From: Flavobacterium sp.
GTDB taxonomy: Bacteria > Bacteroidota > Bacteroidia > Flavobacteriales > Flavobacteriaceae
Reading direction: 5' to 3'
Length of the DNA stretch: 37,025 nucleotides
NCBI GenBank assembly: GCA_017984835.1
Contig: JAGNYR010000001.1
Location: 10,978-48,002 of the forward strand
Shown here: piece after piece, positions 24,614 to 32,369 of the stretch
Layout: each line of letters opens with the position of its first letter
Numbering within the stretch: position 1 is the first letter of the stretch
The notes under the pieces: generated by a model
Told to the model about the DNA's origin: nothing
The model's database searches: none
The model's input: the letters and a program-made list of their open reading frames with translations, nothing else
Translations under genes and position numbers: made by a program

Positions 24614-25606
24614 TTATTTTGCGGTTGCCATTCGTTTCAGAATAGCCCATTGTTTGAGTGCTGTTCGGGCCTCGACTGCCGGATATCCAATCATGGTTGT
24701 TTTGGCTGGTATGTCAGCTACAACCCCAGATCCTGCACCTACGATGGCTCCATCTCCAATCGTTACGTGGTCTTTGATGGAAGCACTTCCGCCAATCATT
24801 ACGCCGTTTCCTAAAGTTACAGATCCTGCAAGTCCGCTGTTTCCAGCCATGATGCAAAATTGTCCCAATTTACTGTTGTGACCAATTTGAACCAGATTGT
24901 CAATCTTACAACCATCCCCCACAATTGTCGAACTAAATTTACCTCGGTCCACACATGAGTTGGCTCCAATTTCAACATAATTTCCGATGATTACATTGCC
25001 AATTTGCGGAACTTTTGCCAAGCCTCTTTCTGGACAGGGTCTGAACCCAAAACCGTCTGCTCCAATGCTTGCATTGGGATGAATGATGCAATGGCTTCCA
25101 ACATGACAACGCTCTCTAATGACTGCGCCTGACCAAATGGAAGTATGTGCTCCAACCGTACAATGATCGAGTACGGTTGCGTTTGGGTATAAAATAACGC
25201 CGTCTCCAATTTGTGCATGAGGTCCAATTACAACTCCGGCGCCAATTTTGCATCCTTTTCCAATTTGTGCAGAAGGATGTATGGTCGCTGTGGGGTGTAT
25301 TTCTTCATCAAACTGAGGAAGTGGAGGTGCAAATAATTCTAATATTTGGGACATTGCCAAATCGGCATTCTTTACTTTTATAAAAGCTTTGTTTTCTCCA
25401 GGTAAAATACTGATGTCTTCGTTTACGATGGCAATGGAAGCATTTGATTGTTCCCATAGTTTTTCATATTTTTTACTACCAATGAATGTGATCTGATTAT
25501 TGGAAGCTAACTCAATTTGTTCTGGAGATTCGATGTTGTGATTTGTGTCTCCAATGATTTCGCCCTTGATGATAGCGTTTATTTGACTTAGATTATATGA
25601 TTTCAT
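24614..25606 (-). CDS. lpxD: UDP-3-O-acylglucosamine N-acyltransferase (LpxD-like)
   Basis: 330 residues. The N-terminal uridine-binding domain (1-100) is followed by a left-handed beta-helix of hexapeptide repeats (about 105-290; IGKGCKIGAGVVIGPHAQIG) and a C-terminal helix. The catalytic histidine is in LVQIGHNSKLG. LpxD adds the second 3-hydroxyacyl chain in lipid A synthesis. The gene stands alone and not in an lpx cluster, so it may be a second paralogue, as flavobacteria often have more than one. Confidence 0.9.
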   Translation of the reverse strand: MKSYNLSQINAIIKGEIIGDTNHNIESPEQIELASNNQITFIGSKKYEKLWEQSNASIAIVNEDISILPGENKAFIKVKNADLAMSQILELFAPPLPQFDEEIHPTATIHPSAQIGKGCKIGAGVVIGPHAQIGDGVILYPNATVLDHCTVGAHTSIWSGAVIRERCHVGSHCIIHPNASIGADGFGFRPCPERGLAKVPQIGNVIIGNYVEIGANSCVDRGKFSSTIVGDGCKIDNLVQIGHNSKLGQFCIMAGNSGLAGSVTLGNGVMIGGSASIKDHVTIGDGAIVGAGSGVVADIPAKTTMIGYPAVEARTALKQWAILKRMATAK

Positions 25607-25693
25607 AGTTAAATACTTGAGGTTTGTTTTGGTAAATTAACAACATTTTTTAAAATAATAAAGTATCCTATCTTTTTTATTTGACGTTTATCC

Positions 25694-25730
25694 AAAAAAA
25701 AGAGCTCCGTTTAGAGCTCTTTATTTTTTT
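25694..25730 (-). terminator. Terminator of the M28 peptidase gene
   Basis: AAAGAGCTC and GAGCTCTTT pair around a 6-base loop. On the minus strand eight T follow. It overlaps the end of the peptidase gene. Confidence 0.82.
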
Positions 25731-26757
25731 ATTTCCCGTCTGATTTATCCACGACTAATTTATCCTTTCTGTTGGCAATTTCCCATGCAATGGCAAATGC
25801 GAGTTGGGTTCTTTTTGTTAAAGCATCAAACTCAATTTTTTCCACTTCATCGGTTTCTTTGTGGTAATCTGCATGTACTCCGTTGAATAAAAATACTGCG
25901 GGCACTCCATTTTTTGCAAAATTATAGTGGTCTGATCGATAGTAGTAACGGTTTTTGTCTTTCTTATCGTTGAATTTATAGTCTAGATTGGTATGAATGT
26001 ATTTTGCATTCACTTCTTCACAAACATTGTATAAATCAGTAGATAAATAATTTGATCCAATCAAATACACATAATCGTTGCTTTCTGTATGAAATTCATC
26101 TCTTCTTCCAACCATGTCAATGTTTACATCGGCTACGGTGTTAGCTAGAGGAAACAAAGGATTTTCTGAGTAATATCTAGATCCGTGTAATCCATGTTCT
26201 TCACCTGTTACATGTAAAATTAGAATGGAACGTTTTGGTCCGTGTCCTTCATTTTTTGCTTGTTGGAAAGCTTGTGCAATCTCCATCAAAGCTACGGTTC
26301 CAGATCCGTCATCATCGGCACCATTAAATATTTTTCCGTCCTCGATACCAATATGATCATAGTGAGCCGAAATAACTACAATTTCTTCTGGTTTTTCAGA
26401 ACCTTCAATAAAGGCCCAAATGTTTTCAGAATCCGGTAAGCCTTCATTTCGTTTTTTGTTTAAATAGGCTGCTGGAACGGGTTGGTAGTAATCATTGGCA
26501 CCTTTAGGAAAAACAATATTGTTTTTTTTGTAGTGGTTAATCATGTATTTTCCAGCTTGTTTTTGCCCTTTACTACCCGTGTCACGACCTTCCATTTTGT
26601 CGGAAGCAATGGTTGTTAAATGGTCTTTCAATTCCGTTTGCGTAATTGAATTGATGTATCTCGTTTCATCAAGCGGAAGTACGGCAGTTGTTTTTTTAGC
26701 ACTACCACAGCTCATCAATACAAGACAGATGGATGCAGAAATAATTGTTTTTCTCAT
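25729..26757 (-). CDS. M28 family zinc metallopeptidase, lipoprotein
   Basis: 342 residues from the ATG at 26757. A longer frame to 26808 would start inside the -7 promoter element and would lack a signal peptide at its end. With this start the N-terminus is a lipoprotein signal with lipobox LMSCG (Cys15). Zinc ligands of the M28 aminopeptidase family are visible: His in SAHYDHIG, Asp in NGADDDGSG, the Glu pair in GEEHG, Asp in NIDMVG and His in SDHYNF. It likely trims peptides in the periplasm or at the cell surface. It stands alone between two terminators or promoters. Confidence 0.9.
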   Translation of the reverse strand: MRKTIISASICLVLMSCGSAKKTTAVLPLDETRYINSITQTELKDHLTTIASDKMEGRDTGSKGQKQAGKYMINHYKKNNIVFPKGANDYYQPVPAAYLNKKRNEGLPDSENIWAFIEGSEKPEEIVVISAHYDHIGIEDGKIFNGADDDGSGTVALMEIAQAFQQAKNEGHGPKRSILILHVTGEEHGLHGSRYYSENPLFPLANTVADVNIDMVGRRDEFHTESNDYVYLIGSNYLSTDLYNVCEEVNAKYIHTNLDYKFNDKKDKNRYYYRSDHYNFAKNGVPAVFLFNGVHADYHKETDEVEKIEFDALTKRTQLAFAIAWEIANRKDKLVVDKSDGK

Positions 26758-26805
26758 GTTATATAAGGTGTTGATAAATGAATATTTTAAGATTCTTACT
26801 ATTGT

Positions 26806-26813
26806 CAAATCTA
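26806..26813 (-). promoter_or_regulatory. -7 element of the M28 peptidase promoter
   Basis: The minus strand reads TAGATTTG. It lies 48 bp before the ATG at 26757 and supports the shorter start. Confidence 0.5.
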
Positions 26814-26878
26814 TGAAAAAATGCCAAATGATTTAATTTTTATTAAAAATAAATTTAGAGGTGGTATTTTTTATTTAT

Positions 26879-26886
26879 TATATTTG
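26879..26886 (+). promoter_or_regulatory. -7 element before the DUF1801 gene
   Basis: TATATTTG, matching TAnnTTTG, 25 bp before the start codon. Only a poor -33 (TTTA at 26854-26857) is seen. Confidence 0.5.
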
Positions 26887-26911
26887 AATTTGAAATAAAG
26901 TAATTAGTATT

Positions 26912-27370
26912 ATGCAATCATCAGCCGTATCACCAACCGATTATTTATCCGAATTACCTGTAGACAGACAGGAAGCTATTCAAAAAATTCGCACAGTAAT
27001 ATTGGAAAACATGCCCACAGGTTTCAAAGAAGTTATGCAATATGGCATGCTTTGTTATGTGGTGCCTCATGATATTTATCCCAACGGTTATCATTGTAAA
27101 CCCAGCGATCCGCTTCCATTTTTTGCCTTGGCTTCCCAGAAAAACTCAGTCAATATTTACCATATGGGATTGTATGCCGATCAAAATATTCACGATTGGT
27201 TTGTTGCCGAATATCCAAAACACTGTTCATCCAAGCTAGACATGGGTAAAAGTTGCATTCGATTCAAAAAAATGGATCAAATACCGTTTGCACTTTTAGG
27301 TGAATTGATGTCGAAATTTACCACGCAGCAATGGATCGATTTATATGAAAAATCGTATGTAAAAAAATAG
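26912..27370 (+). CDS. DUF1801 domain protein
   Basis: 152 residues, soluble, no signal peptide. The pattern (DYLSELPVDRQEAIQKIRTVI at the start, GFKEVMQYGMLCYVVP, FFALASQKNSVNIYHMG, LDMGKSCIRFKKMDQIP, then a final helix) is that of the DUF1801/YdhG-like family. The same fold is seen in the frataxin-like Fra/YdhG iron-chaperone proteins. The actual function here is unknown. The gene is single, flanked by the divergent M28 peptidase gene and the convergent ABC1 kinase gene. Confidence 0.82.
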   Translation: MQSSAVSPTDYLSELPVDRQEAIQKIRTVILENMPTGFKEVMQYGMLCYVVPHDIYPNGYHCKPSDPLPFFALASQKNSVNIYHMGLYADQNIHDWFVAEYPKHCSSKLDMGKSCIRFKKMDQIPFALLGELMSKFTTQQWIDLYEKSYVKK

Positions 27371-27399
27371 CTAAACACAAATTGTACTTAGCTATTTTA
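27365..27399. terminator. Terminator between DUF1801 and ABC1 kinase genes
   Basis: AAATAGCTAA and TTAGCTATTTT pair around a 13-base loop. The minus strand has the better T run and would end the ABC1 kinase transcript; weaker for the plus strand. Confidence 0.65.
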
Positions 27400-27404
27400 G
27401 TTGT

Positions 27405-28715
27405 TTAAGAAGCGTATTGCTTGAATTGATTGACCACAATATTTGCTTTCAAATCAAACAATAAATTATACAATCCAAAGAAGGTTCTGTTCATGTAGAT
27501 AAAATGTTTAGAACCTCTGTTTCCATTCATTTTACGCAAATTAGTGTCCTTTGCAAACCGTTCGCCTAATTGGGCAATGTTTCCGAAAAAAGTAGGGTCG
27601 GCAAAATCAAAATGTTCCGTTTGAAAGGGTTGTGTAAACAACGATAACAAATCGTAAAACATCGTTGTGAAATACTCAATTTCTTCCGGACTATCATCTG
27701 TTCTTAGGATTTCTAATTCAAATAATTTATCGCTAAAAAGTACTTTGTTATCAATGATTTCTTTTTTGATCAATTCAAAATAGGGAACATAAAAGTCACT
27801 CGGAATTGCTTTCATGCATCCAAAATCCAATGCTACTAATTGATTTTGTTCATTCACTAAGAAATTTCCCGGATGCGGATCGGCATGGACTTTGCGTAAC
27901 ACGTGTATTTGATACATATAAAAATCCCAAAGCGCTTGTCCTAATTGATTTCCAATTTCTTGATTGGTGTTTATTTTGGTAAATTCTGAAAGATGAATTC
28001 CAGTCATCCAATCCATGGTAATAATGCGATCTGATGAATACTCGGGGTAGTAATTGGGGAAAACCAAATGGTTTATTTTCTGACAGGCAGCTACGACTTC
28101 TTGACTTTGTTTTAATTCTAACAAATAGTTCGTTTCTTCGATCAGTTTGTCTTCTACTTCTTTGAAATATTTATCTGAATCTTTTCCTTGCAGGTTGAAC
28201 ATTCGAATGGCAATCGGCTTTACCAAGGCTAAATCAGATGAAATGCTGTTGGCTACTCCAGGATATTGAATTTTTACGGCTAATTTTTTTCCGTCTTTTA
28301 CGGCTAAGTGTACTTGCCCAATACTAGCCGCGTTGATTGAATTTGCATTGAATTCATCAAAAATTTCGTAAGGTGTTTTGCCCAAACTTGATTTGAAGGT
28401 CTTTAATACCAACGGAGCAGATAGGGGTGGGACAGAAAATTGAGACAATGAAAATTTTTCGACATAAGCTTGTGGTAAAAAACTTTTGTCCATACTCAGC
28501 ATTTGCGCCACTTTGAGAGCGCTTCCTTTCAAGCTTTTCAATCCGTCATAAATATCCTCGGCATTGTTTTCGTTTAGTTTATCGCGGTTTAAAGTTGGGT
28601 TGACCACTTTTTCGCCATAATACTTGATATAATTCACACCTACTTTAGCACCGGTTTGTACTAGTTTGCTAGCACGTTGTATCTTTGAAGTCGGAATATA
28701 ATCGATGGTTTTCAT
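27405..28715 (-). CDS. ABC1/AarF/UbiB family atypical kinase
   Basis: 436 residues of the UbiB/COQ8 family, ATP-dependent proteins linked to isoprenoid lipid and quinone biology. Motifs: KVAQ (68-71) in place of the usual KxGQ, the alanine-rich loop NAASIGQVH (128-136), Lys148 in LAVKIQYPG, HADPHPGN (277-284) and LDFG (296-299). The metal-binding Asp and Asn are intact. Its ATG overlaps the stop of the TetR-like gene by one base (TAATG), so the two proteins are made together. This organism would make menaquinone and no ubiquinone, so the role is probably not classical UbiB. Confidence 0.88.
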   Translation of the reverse strand: MKTIDYIPTSKIQRASKLVQTGAKVGVNYIKYYGEKVVNPTLNRDKLNENNAEDIYDGLKSLKGSALKVAQMLSMDKSFLPQAYVEKFSLSQFSVPPLSAPLVLKTFKSSLGKTPYEIFDEFNANSINAASIGQVHLAVKDGKKLAVKIQYPGVANSISSDLALVKPIAIRMFNLQGKDSDKYFKEVEDKLIEETNYLLELKQSQEVVAACQKINHLVFPNYYPEYSSDRIITMDWMTGIHLSEFTKINTNQEIGNQLGQALWDFYMYQIHVLRKVHADPHPGNFLVNEQNQLVALDFGCMKAIPSDFYVPYFELIKKEIIDNKVLFSDKLFELEILRTDDSPEEIEYFTTMFYDLLSLFTQPFQTEHFDFADPTFFGNIAQLGERFAKDTNLRKMNGNRGSKHFIYMNRTFFGLYNLLFDLKANIVVNQFKQYAS

Positions 28716-29374
28716 TAATTGTGTTGTATTTTTTCTTTGAAAAGAAATTTACCGAAATCAATTAGACTTTCTAACGGTGCGGTATTCATTAATTCGGAAG
28801 ATAATTTAACCGATTTTTCGATGAAAATATCTGTTTTTTCAAACGAAGCAGAGCTGTCATCCATCCAAAATTTTAAAGCCATCATGAATTGAATCCATGA
28901 CGATTCTTGGATTGCTTTTTCTTGAATTTCTTGTAATTTTTCTTGACTGATGCGGTTTTCATCCGAAAGGATCTCTGCAATAAAATGTTTGAAGTGTTGA
29001 CGTAAACCCGAAAGTTGTTTTAAGCCGTTGATTGGGTTTTTGTTTTCTTTCAAGCTCAATAATACATAACTTCTGTTGGCTGTTATGATTTCAAAAAAAG
29101 TAAAATAATAGCTCAACAATTTACTTTTCATATCGTACTTTTCATATTCTTGATCTTTAGCCAACAACTCTAAAGTTTTTTCATGGAATAAGTTGAAAAT
29201 TTCTTTTTCTAATCCTTCGATGGTTCCAAAAAAAGAATAAAATTCCGACTCTGTTAGTTTGTTTGACTTCGTAAAATGAAATACAGATTTTGGTTTTTCA
29301 TTGTGCTCGAGCGTGTCATGCATGAACATGGAAACGATGCTGTCTTTTGTCAATGTTTGTTTTTTAGTAGCCAT
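28715..29374 (-). CDS. TetR-like regulator coupled to the ABC1 kinase
   Basis: 219 residues, almost wholly helical. The N-terminal 70 residues (VFHFTKSNKLTESEFYSFFGTIEGLEKEIF) resemble a TetR helix-turn-helix in the usual position, with the SEFYSFFGTIEGL segment as recognition helix. The rest resembles a TetR ligand domain. The N-terminus is divergent, so DNA binding is likely but not certain. Its stop shares a base with the kinase start. A palindrome upstream (29412-29445) may be its operator. Confidence 0.7.
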   Translation of the reverse strand: MATKKQTLTKDSIVSMFMHDTLEHNEKPKSVFHFTKSNKLTESEFYSFFGTIEGLEKEIFNLFHEKTLELLAKDQEYEKYDMKSKLLSYYFTFFEIITANRSYVLLSLKENKNPINGLKQLSGLRQHFKHFIAEILSDENRISQEKLQEIQEKAIQESSWIQFMMALKFWMDDSSASFEKTDIFIEKSVKLSSELMNTAPLESLIDFGKFLFKEKIQHN

Positions 29375-29411
29375 TTTTTAATTGTTTTCAATTAGCGTAT
29401 AAAGGTACTAA

Positions 29412-29445
29412 TTTGTTTAATAAAATAATGTTAAAGTTAAACAAA
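29412..29445. promoter_or_regulatory. Candidate operator for the TetR-like gene
   Basis: Perfect 9-bp arms TTTGTTTAA and TTAAACAAA separated by 16 bp, lying 38-71 bp before the TetR-like start codon. AT-rich sequence makes chance matches easier, so this is tentative. Confidence 0.4.
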
Positions 29446-29467
29446 ATAATATTTTTTTTCAACAGCA

Positions 29468-29512
29468 CAAAAAAAATCCCTTGCTCTCCAGTTTATAGGA
29501 AAGCAAGGGATT
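29468..29512 (-). terminator. Terminator after tRNA-Leu
   Basis: ATCCCTTGCT and AGCAAGGGAT form a long stem. On the minus strand it is followed by eight T. Confidence 0.85.
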
Positions 29513-29518
29513 CATTTG

Positions 29519-29601
29519 TGACCACGGTGGGATTTGAACCCACACGCCCTTACGAGCACCACCCCCTCAAGATGGCAAGTCTACCGTTTCTCCACGTGGC
29601 C
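29519..29601 (-). tRNA. tRNA-Leu (anticodon GAG)
   Basis: 83 nt, class II with a long variable arm (TGCTCGTAAGGGCGT). The anticodon loop TTGAGGG between CCATC and GGTGG gives GAG. Acceptor stem of 7 pairs including one G-T. Discriminator A, as in bacterial tRNA-Leu. No encoded CCA. Confidence 0.93.
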
Positions 29602-29604
29602 TAA

Positions 29605-29638
29605 ACAAAAAAAGTTAAGCAGCAGCTTAACTTTTTTA
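29605..29638 (-). terminator. Hairpin terminator between tRNA-Lys and tRNA-Leu
   Basis: GTTAAGC and GCTTAAC pair around AGCA, extended by A and T runs on both sides. It separates the two tRNA-Lys genes from tRNA-Leu, unless it acts as a processing site. Confidence 0.7.
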
Positions 29639-29642
29639 TTTG

Positions 29643-29715
29643 TGACCCGACTGGGGCTCGAACCCAGGACCCCATCATTAAAAGTGATGTGCTCTACCAA
29701 CTGAGCTATCGAGTC
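29643..29715 (-). tRNA. tRNA-Lys (anticodon UUU), copy 1
   Basis: 73 nt. The anticodon loop CTTTTAA gives TTT. Acceptor GACTCGA pairs TCGGGTC with one T-G wobble; T-loop TTCGAGC. Identical in sequence to copy 2. Confidence 0.95.
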
Positions 29716-29740
29716 TTAGCAAGAAACAAGTAAAAAAAAG

Positions 29741-29813
29741 TGACCCGACTGGGGCTCGAACCCAGGACCCCATCATTAAAAGTGATGTGCTCTACCAACT
29801 GAGCTATCGAGTC
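29741..29813 (-). tRNA. tRNA-Lys (anticodon UUU), copy 2
   Basis: 73 nt, identical to copy 1 and 25 bp upstream of it in transcription order. It is the promoter-proximal copy and lies 25 bp from the -7 box at 29839-29846. Confidence 0.95.
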
Positions 29814-29838
29814 TTTTTTTATTTCTTTAATGCGGGTG

Positions 29839-29870
29839 CAAATATAAGGCGATAATATTTATATTTCAAA
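29839..29870 (-). promoter_or_regulatory. tRNA-Lys promoter
   Basis: On the minus strand TTTG (29867-29870), a 20-bp spacer and TATATTTG (29839-29846). Same boxes and spacing as the tRNA-His promoter. Confidence 0.82.
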
Positions 29871-29940
29871 GCAAATTTGTTTTAAATTTGTCTTTTTTTA
29901 TGAATATCTCTTAATGCCTTAATTTATAAGGTTTTATTAT

Positions 29941-30462
29941 ATGAAAAAACTTATTTTAATTGGGTATATGGGTTGTGGAAAAACAACTATTTCAAACGAA
30001 TTATCAAAAAAACTTCAGATTCCTGTGGTTGATTTGGATCAGTTTATTGAAGAAAATCAAAAAATGTCTGTCGAAAAAATATTTGAAACAAAAGGTGAAT
30101 TGTATTTTCGAAAATTAGAACATCAGTTTTTTTCAGAGTTGGTTCACAACGAAGATCGTTTGATCATCAGCACAGGAGGTGGTACGCCTTGTTATTATGA
30201 TAATCATTTGATGCTCAGCCAACCCAACGTGGTTTCGATTTATCTGAAGGCCTCTTTAGAGACTTTGTTTTCTAGATTGCAGCAAAACGAAAAAAAACAA
30301 CGTCCGTTAGTATCGCATTTGGATCCAGATGAAGCCAAGGAATTTATTGCCAAACACCTTTTTGAACGCAGTTTCTATTTTAATCAAGCTTCAAATGTAA
30401 TAGAAGTAGATGGGAAGTCGGTAGATGAAATCGTGAATGAAATCAATATCAGTTTAGCTTAA
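29941..30462 (+). CDS. aroK: Shikimate kinase
   Basis: 173 residues, normal length. It phosphorylates shikimate in the chorismate pathway, which also feeds the isochorismate synthase seen at 22.6 kb. The P-loop is GYMGCGKTT (8-16, Lys14). Shikimate binding is shown by Asp31/Asp33 in DLDQF, Arg57 in YFRKLE and GGG at 79-81; the lid has RPLV. A TAAATTTG sequence at 29883-29890 may be its -7 box. Its 3' end overlaps the convergent phosphoribosyltransferase gene by 9 bp. Confidence 0.95.
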   Translation: MKKLILIGYMGCGKTTISNELSKKLQIPVVDLDQFIEENQKMSVEKIFETKGELYFRKLEHQFFSELVHNEDRLIISTGGGTPCYYDNHLMLSQPNVVSIYLKASLETLFSRLQQNEKKQRPLVSHLDPDEAKEFIAKHLFERSFYFNQASNVIEVDGKSVDEIVNEINISLA

Positions 30463-30951
30463 AACGGCGTGGTTGTTTCCTTTTTCAAAAAACACACTTA
30501 CATGTTCTTGCGAAGAAGTTGACAATGAAATTCCTTTGAAATCGACTTTTACTGGATATTTTTTATGGTTTCGATCTACAAGTACGGCTGTTTTTAATTT
30601 GGAAGTAGGTACTTCTAAAAAATGTTTTACACCATAAACCAAAGTAGTTCCCGAATTAAGTACATCGTCTACTAAAACAATTCCCTTGTTTTGGTATTCT
30701 GCTGCGGGTATTGAGGTTGCAATATTTTCGTTTGGATGGTTTTTATTAATTGTAACTTCACACAAGAGTACTTTTAAAGTTGAAATTTCGGTCAAAACTT
30801 CAGCAATTTTTTGTGCAAAAACATATCCATTGGATGCTATTCCAGCGATCACAATTTCTTTTTCATCGACGAATGTTTCGTATATCTGATAAGCAATTCG
30901 TTTTGTTTTATGCTCAATTTCTTGGTGATTCAGGATGATGTTTTGGCTCAT
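30454..30951 (-). CDS. Type I phosphoribosyltransferase
   Basis: 165 residues with the PRPP-binding loop IVLVDDVLNSGTT (91-103), and a PPi-loop region near GIASNGYVFA (37-46). The C-terminal part (VLVDRNHKKYPVKVDFKGISLSTS) resembles PyrR, so it may be a uracil/purine salvage enzyme or a PyrR-like protein. The substrate is not clear from sequence. It lies 27 bp after the S4-domain gene on the same strand, and its end overlaps aroK. Confidence 0.85.
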   Translation of the reverse strand: MSQNIILNHQEIEHKTKRIAYQIYETFVDEKEIVIAGIASNGYVFAQKIAEVLTEISTLKVLLCEVTINKNHPNENIATSIPAAEYQNKGIVLVDDVLNSGTTLVYGVKHFLEVPTSKLKTAVLVDRNHKKYPVKVDFKGISLSTSSQEHVSVFFEKGNNHAVLS

Positions 30952-30978
30952 TTTATTTTTTGTTTGTAAAGATATGAA

Positions 30979-31353
30979 TTATTCAATTTCGACAAATGCA
31001 ATTCCGTCCAAATCTCTTCTGTCTTTTTTGGTAGGTCTTCCAGTGCCCGTTTTTCGGTAATGTTCTTTTGATAATTTTAGCAATTCGAGGTGTTCGAATG
31101 ATTCGATAGGGGTATCGTCTTTTCTGTAAATGTCTACTAATTTTGCTCCAACGCGATTATCGGGAATGTCTAAAACTTGAATGATATACGTGATTTGGTC
31201 TTTTCGGAAGGTGATTTTGTCTGTCGGATAGACTTCTCGTGAAGCCTTTGCAACCGTTCCATTTACTGTAATGTGATTTTTTTTACAAGCTTCGGTCACC
31301 ATGTTTCTCGTTTTGTAATAACGAACGCACCATAAGTATTTATCTACTCTCAT
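30979..31353 (-). CDS. S4-domain RNA-binding protein, Hsp15/HslR-like
   Basis: 124 residues. The S4 RNA-binding domain is at the start (RVDKYLWCVRYYKTRNMVTEACKKNHITVNG written in part: RVDKYLW, TEACKKNHITVNG). A basic tail with GTGRPTKKDRRDL follows. E. coli Hsp15 binds stalled 50S subunits that carry a peptidyl-tRNA; this gene probably has the same role. Probably co-transcribed with the phosphoribosyltransferase downstream. Confidence 0.88.
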   Translation of the reverse strand: MRVDKYLWCVRYYKTRNMVTEACKKNHITVNGTVAKASREVYPTDKITFRKDQITYIIQVLDIPDNRVGAKLVDIYRKDDTPIESFEHLELLKLSKEHYRKTGTGRPTKKDRRDLDGIAFVEIE

Positions 31354-31433
31354 AAATTTTTCTAAAATCCAAGTTAAATTGTTTACAAAAATAAATCAAT
31401 ATTGTATCTTGCGCACTTAAAATTACAATAATA

Positions 31434-32330
31434 ATGAATAAATTTTTCAAATTATTTTTAATTGCTTTGGTTACCCTAGCTTTTGCTTCTTGTTCCAACA
31501 ATGCTACCACAAGTACAGAAGCCTTAAGAGATTATTCTGAGCAATATACCAAAGATCTTGATTCGATCGATAAATACATCGATAATCACTATATTTCTGT
31601 TGATGCAGATTTTAATGTAACGATTACAAAAATCCCAACAGGCGGAACCCAGCAATCCATTCGTCAACAAACACAATACCCTTTATTGTCTAAAATAGTT
31701 CATATTGAAGAGCACGATGTAGATTATAAAGTATATTATTTAAAGTTAAGAGAAGGGGTTAGTAAACGACCAAGTATGGTGGATTCAATTCACGTTTCTT
31801 ACCGAGGGACTTTGCTGAACGATAATCAATTTGATTATTCTCCAAATCCAATTTGGTTTCAAATGCAAGATGTGGTTACGGGTTGGGGTCAAATCATTCC
31901 CGAATTCAAAACAGGAACTTACGAAACAACAGCGGGACCAAATCCGGTGAATTTTCAAAATTTTGGAGCCGGAGTGATGTTTCTTCCTTCAGGTTTAGCT
32001 TATTATCAAAATTCTTCTCCAACGGGAAGTTTTGGTTCGTACGCACCACTCGTTTTTACCTTTAAATTAATGGAGTTGCGTTATAAAGATCATGATTTAG
32101 ACGGTGTTTTATCTAAAGATGAATTTATTGATGATCCTGCAGATCCTTACGATGACGTTTATGATACCGATACCGATGGAGACGGTGTTGCTGATTTATT
32201 TGATATTGACGACGACGGTGATCATTACAAGACCAAAAATGAAATTCATAGAGATGCCAACGGCGCGATCATCTTTGAAGATTGCGACAACGATGGCACG
32301 CCGAATTATCTAGATAAAGATTGTCACTAA
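31434..32330 (+). CDS. FKBP-type prolyl isomerase lipoprotein with Ca-binding-like tail
   Basis: 298 residues. The lipoprotein signal has lipobox FASC (Cys20). Residues 100-215 form an FKBP domain: DSIHVSYRGTLL, FDYS, VVTGWGQIIPEF and FLPSGLAYY follow the family pattern. Residues 219-298 are unusual: acidic repeats (DHDLDGVLSKDE, DTDTDGDGVADLFD, DDDGDHY, DCDNDGTPNYLDKDC) typical of thrombospondin type-3 or EF-hand-like calcium sites. It probably helps fold outer-membrane or surface proteins. A TATCTTG element at 31405-31411 with TTG 23 bp upstream may be the promoter. Confidence 0.88.
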   Translation: MNKFFKLFLIALVTLAFASCSNNATTSTEALRDYSEQYTKDLDSIDKYIDNHYISVDADFNVTITKIPTGGTQQSIRQQTQYPLLSKIVHIEEHDVDYKVYYLKLREGVSKRPSMVDSIHVSYRGTLLNDNQFDYSPNPIWFQMQDVVTGWGQIIPEFKTGTYETTAGPNPVNFQNFGAGVMFLPSGLAYYQNSSPTGSFGSYAPLVFTFKLMELRYKDHDLDGVLSKDEFIDDPADPYDDVYDTDTDGDGVADLFDIDDDGDHYKTKNEIHRDANGAIIFEDCDNDGTPNYLDKDCH

Positions 32331-32332
32331 TA

Positions 32333-32369
32333 AAAAAAAACCTGAATCAAACGATTCAGGTTTTTTTTT
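32333..32369. terminator. Bidirectional terminator
   Basis: AACCTGAATC and GATTCAGGTT pair around AAAC with A and T runs on both sides. Serves the FKBP gene and the convergent DUF1456 gene. Confidence 0.88.

Noticed and set aside
29605..29638. Hairpin between tRNAs as a tRNA-like or regulatory RNA
   Set aside because: It has a short stem, 4-base loop and flanking A/T runs, as expected for an ordinary terminator.
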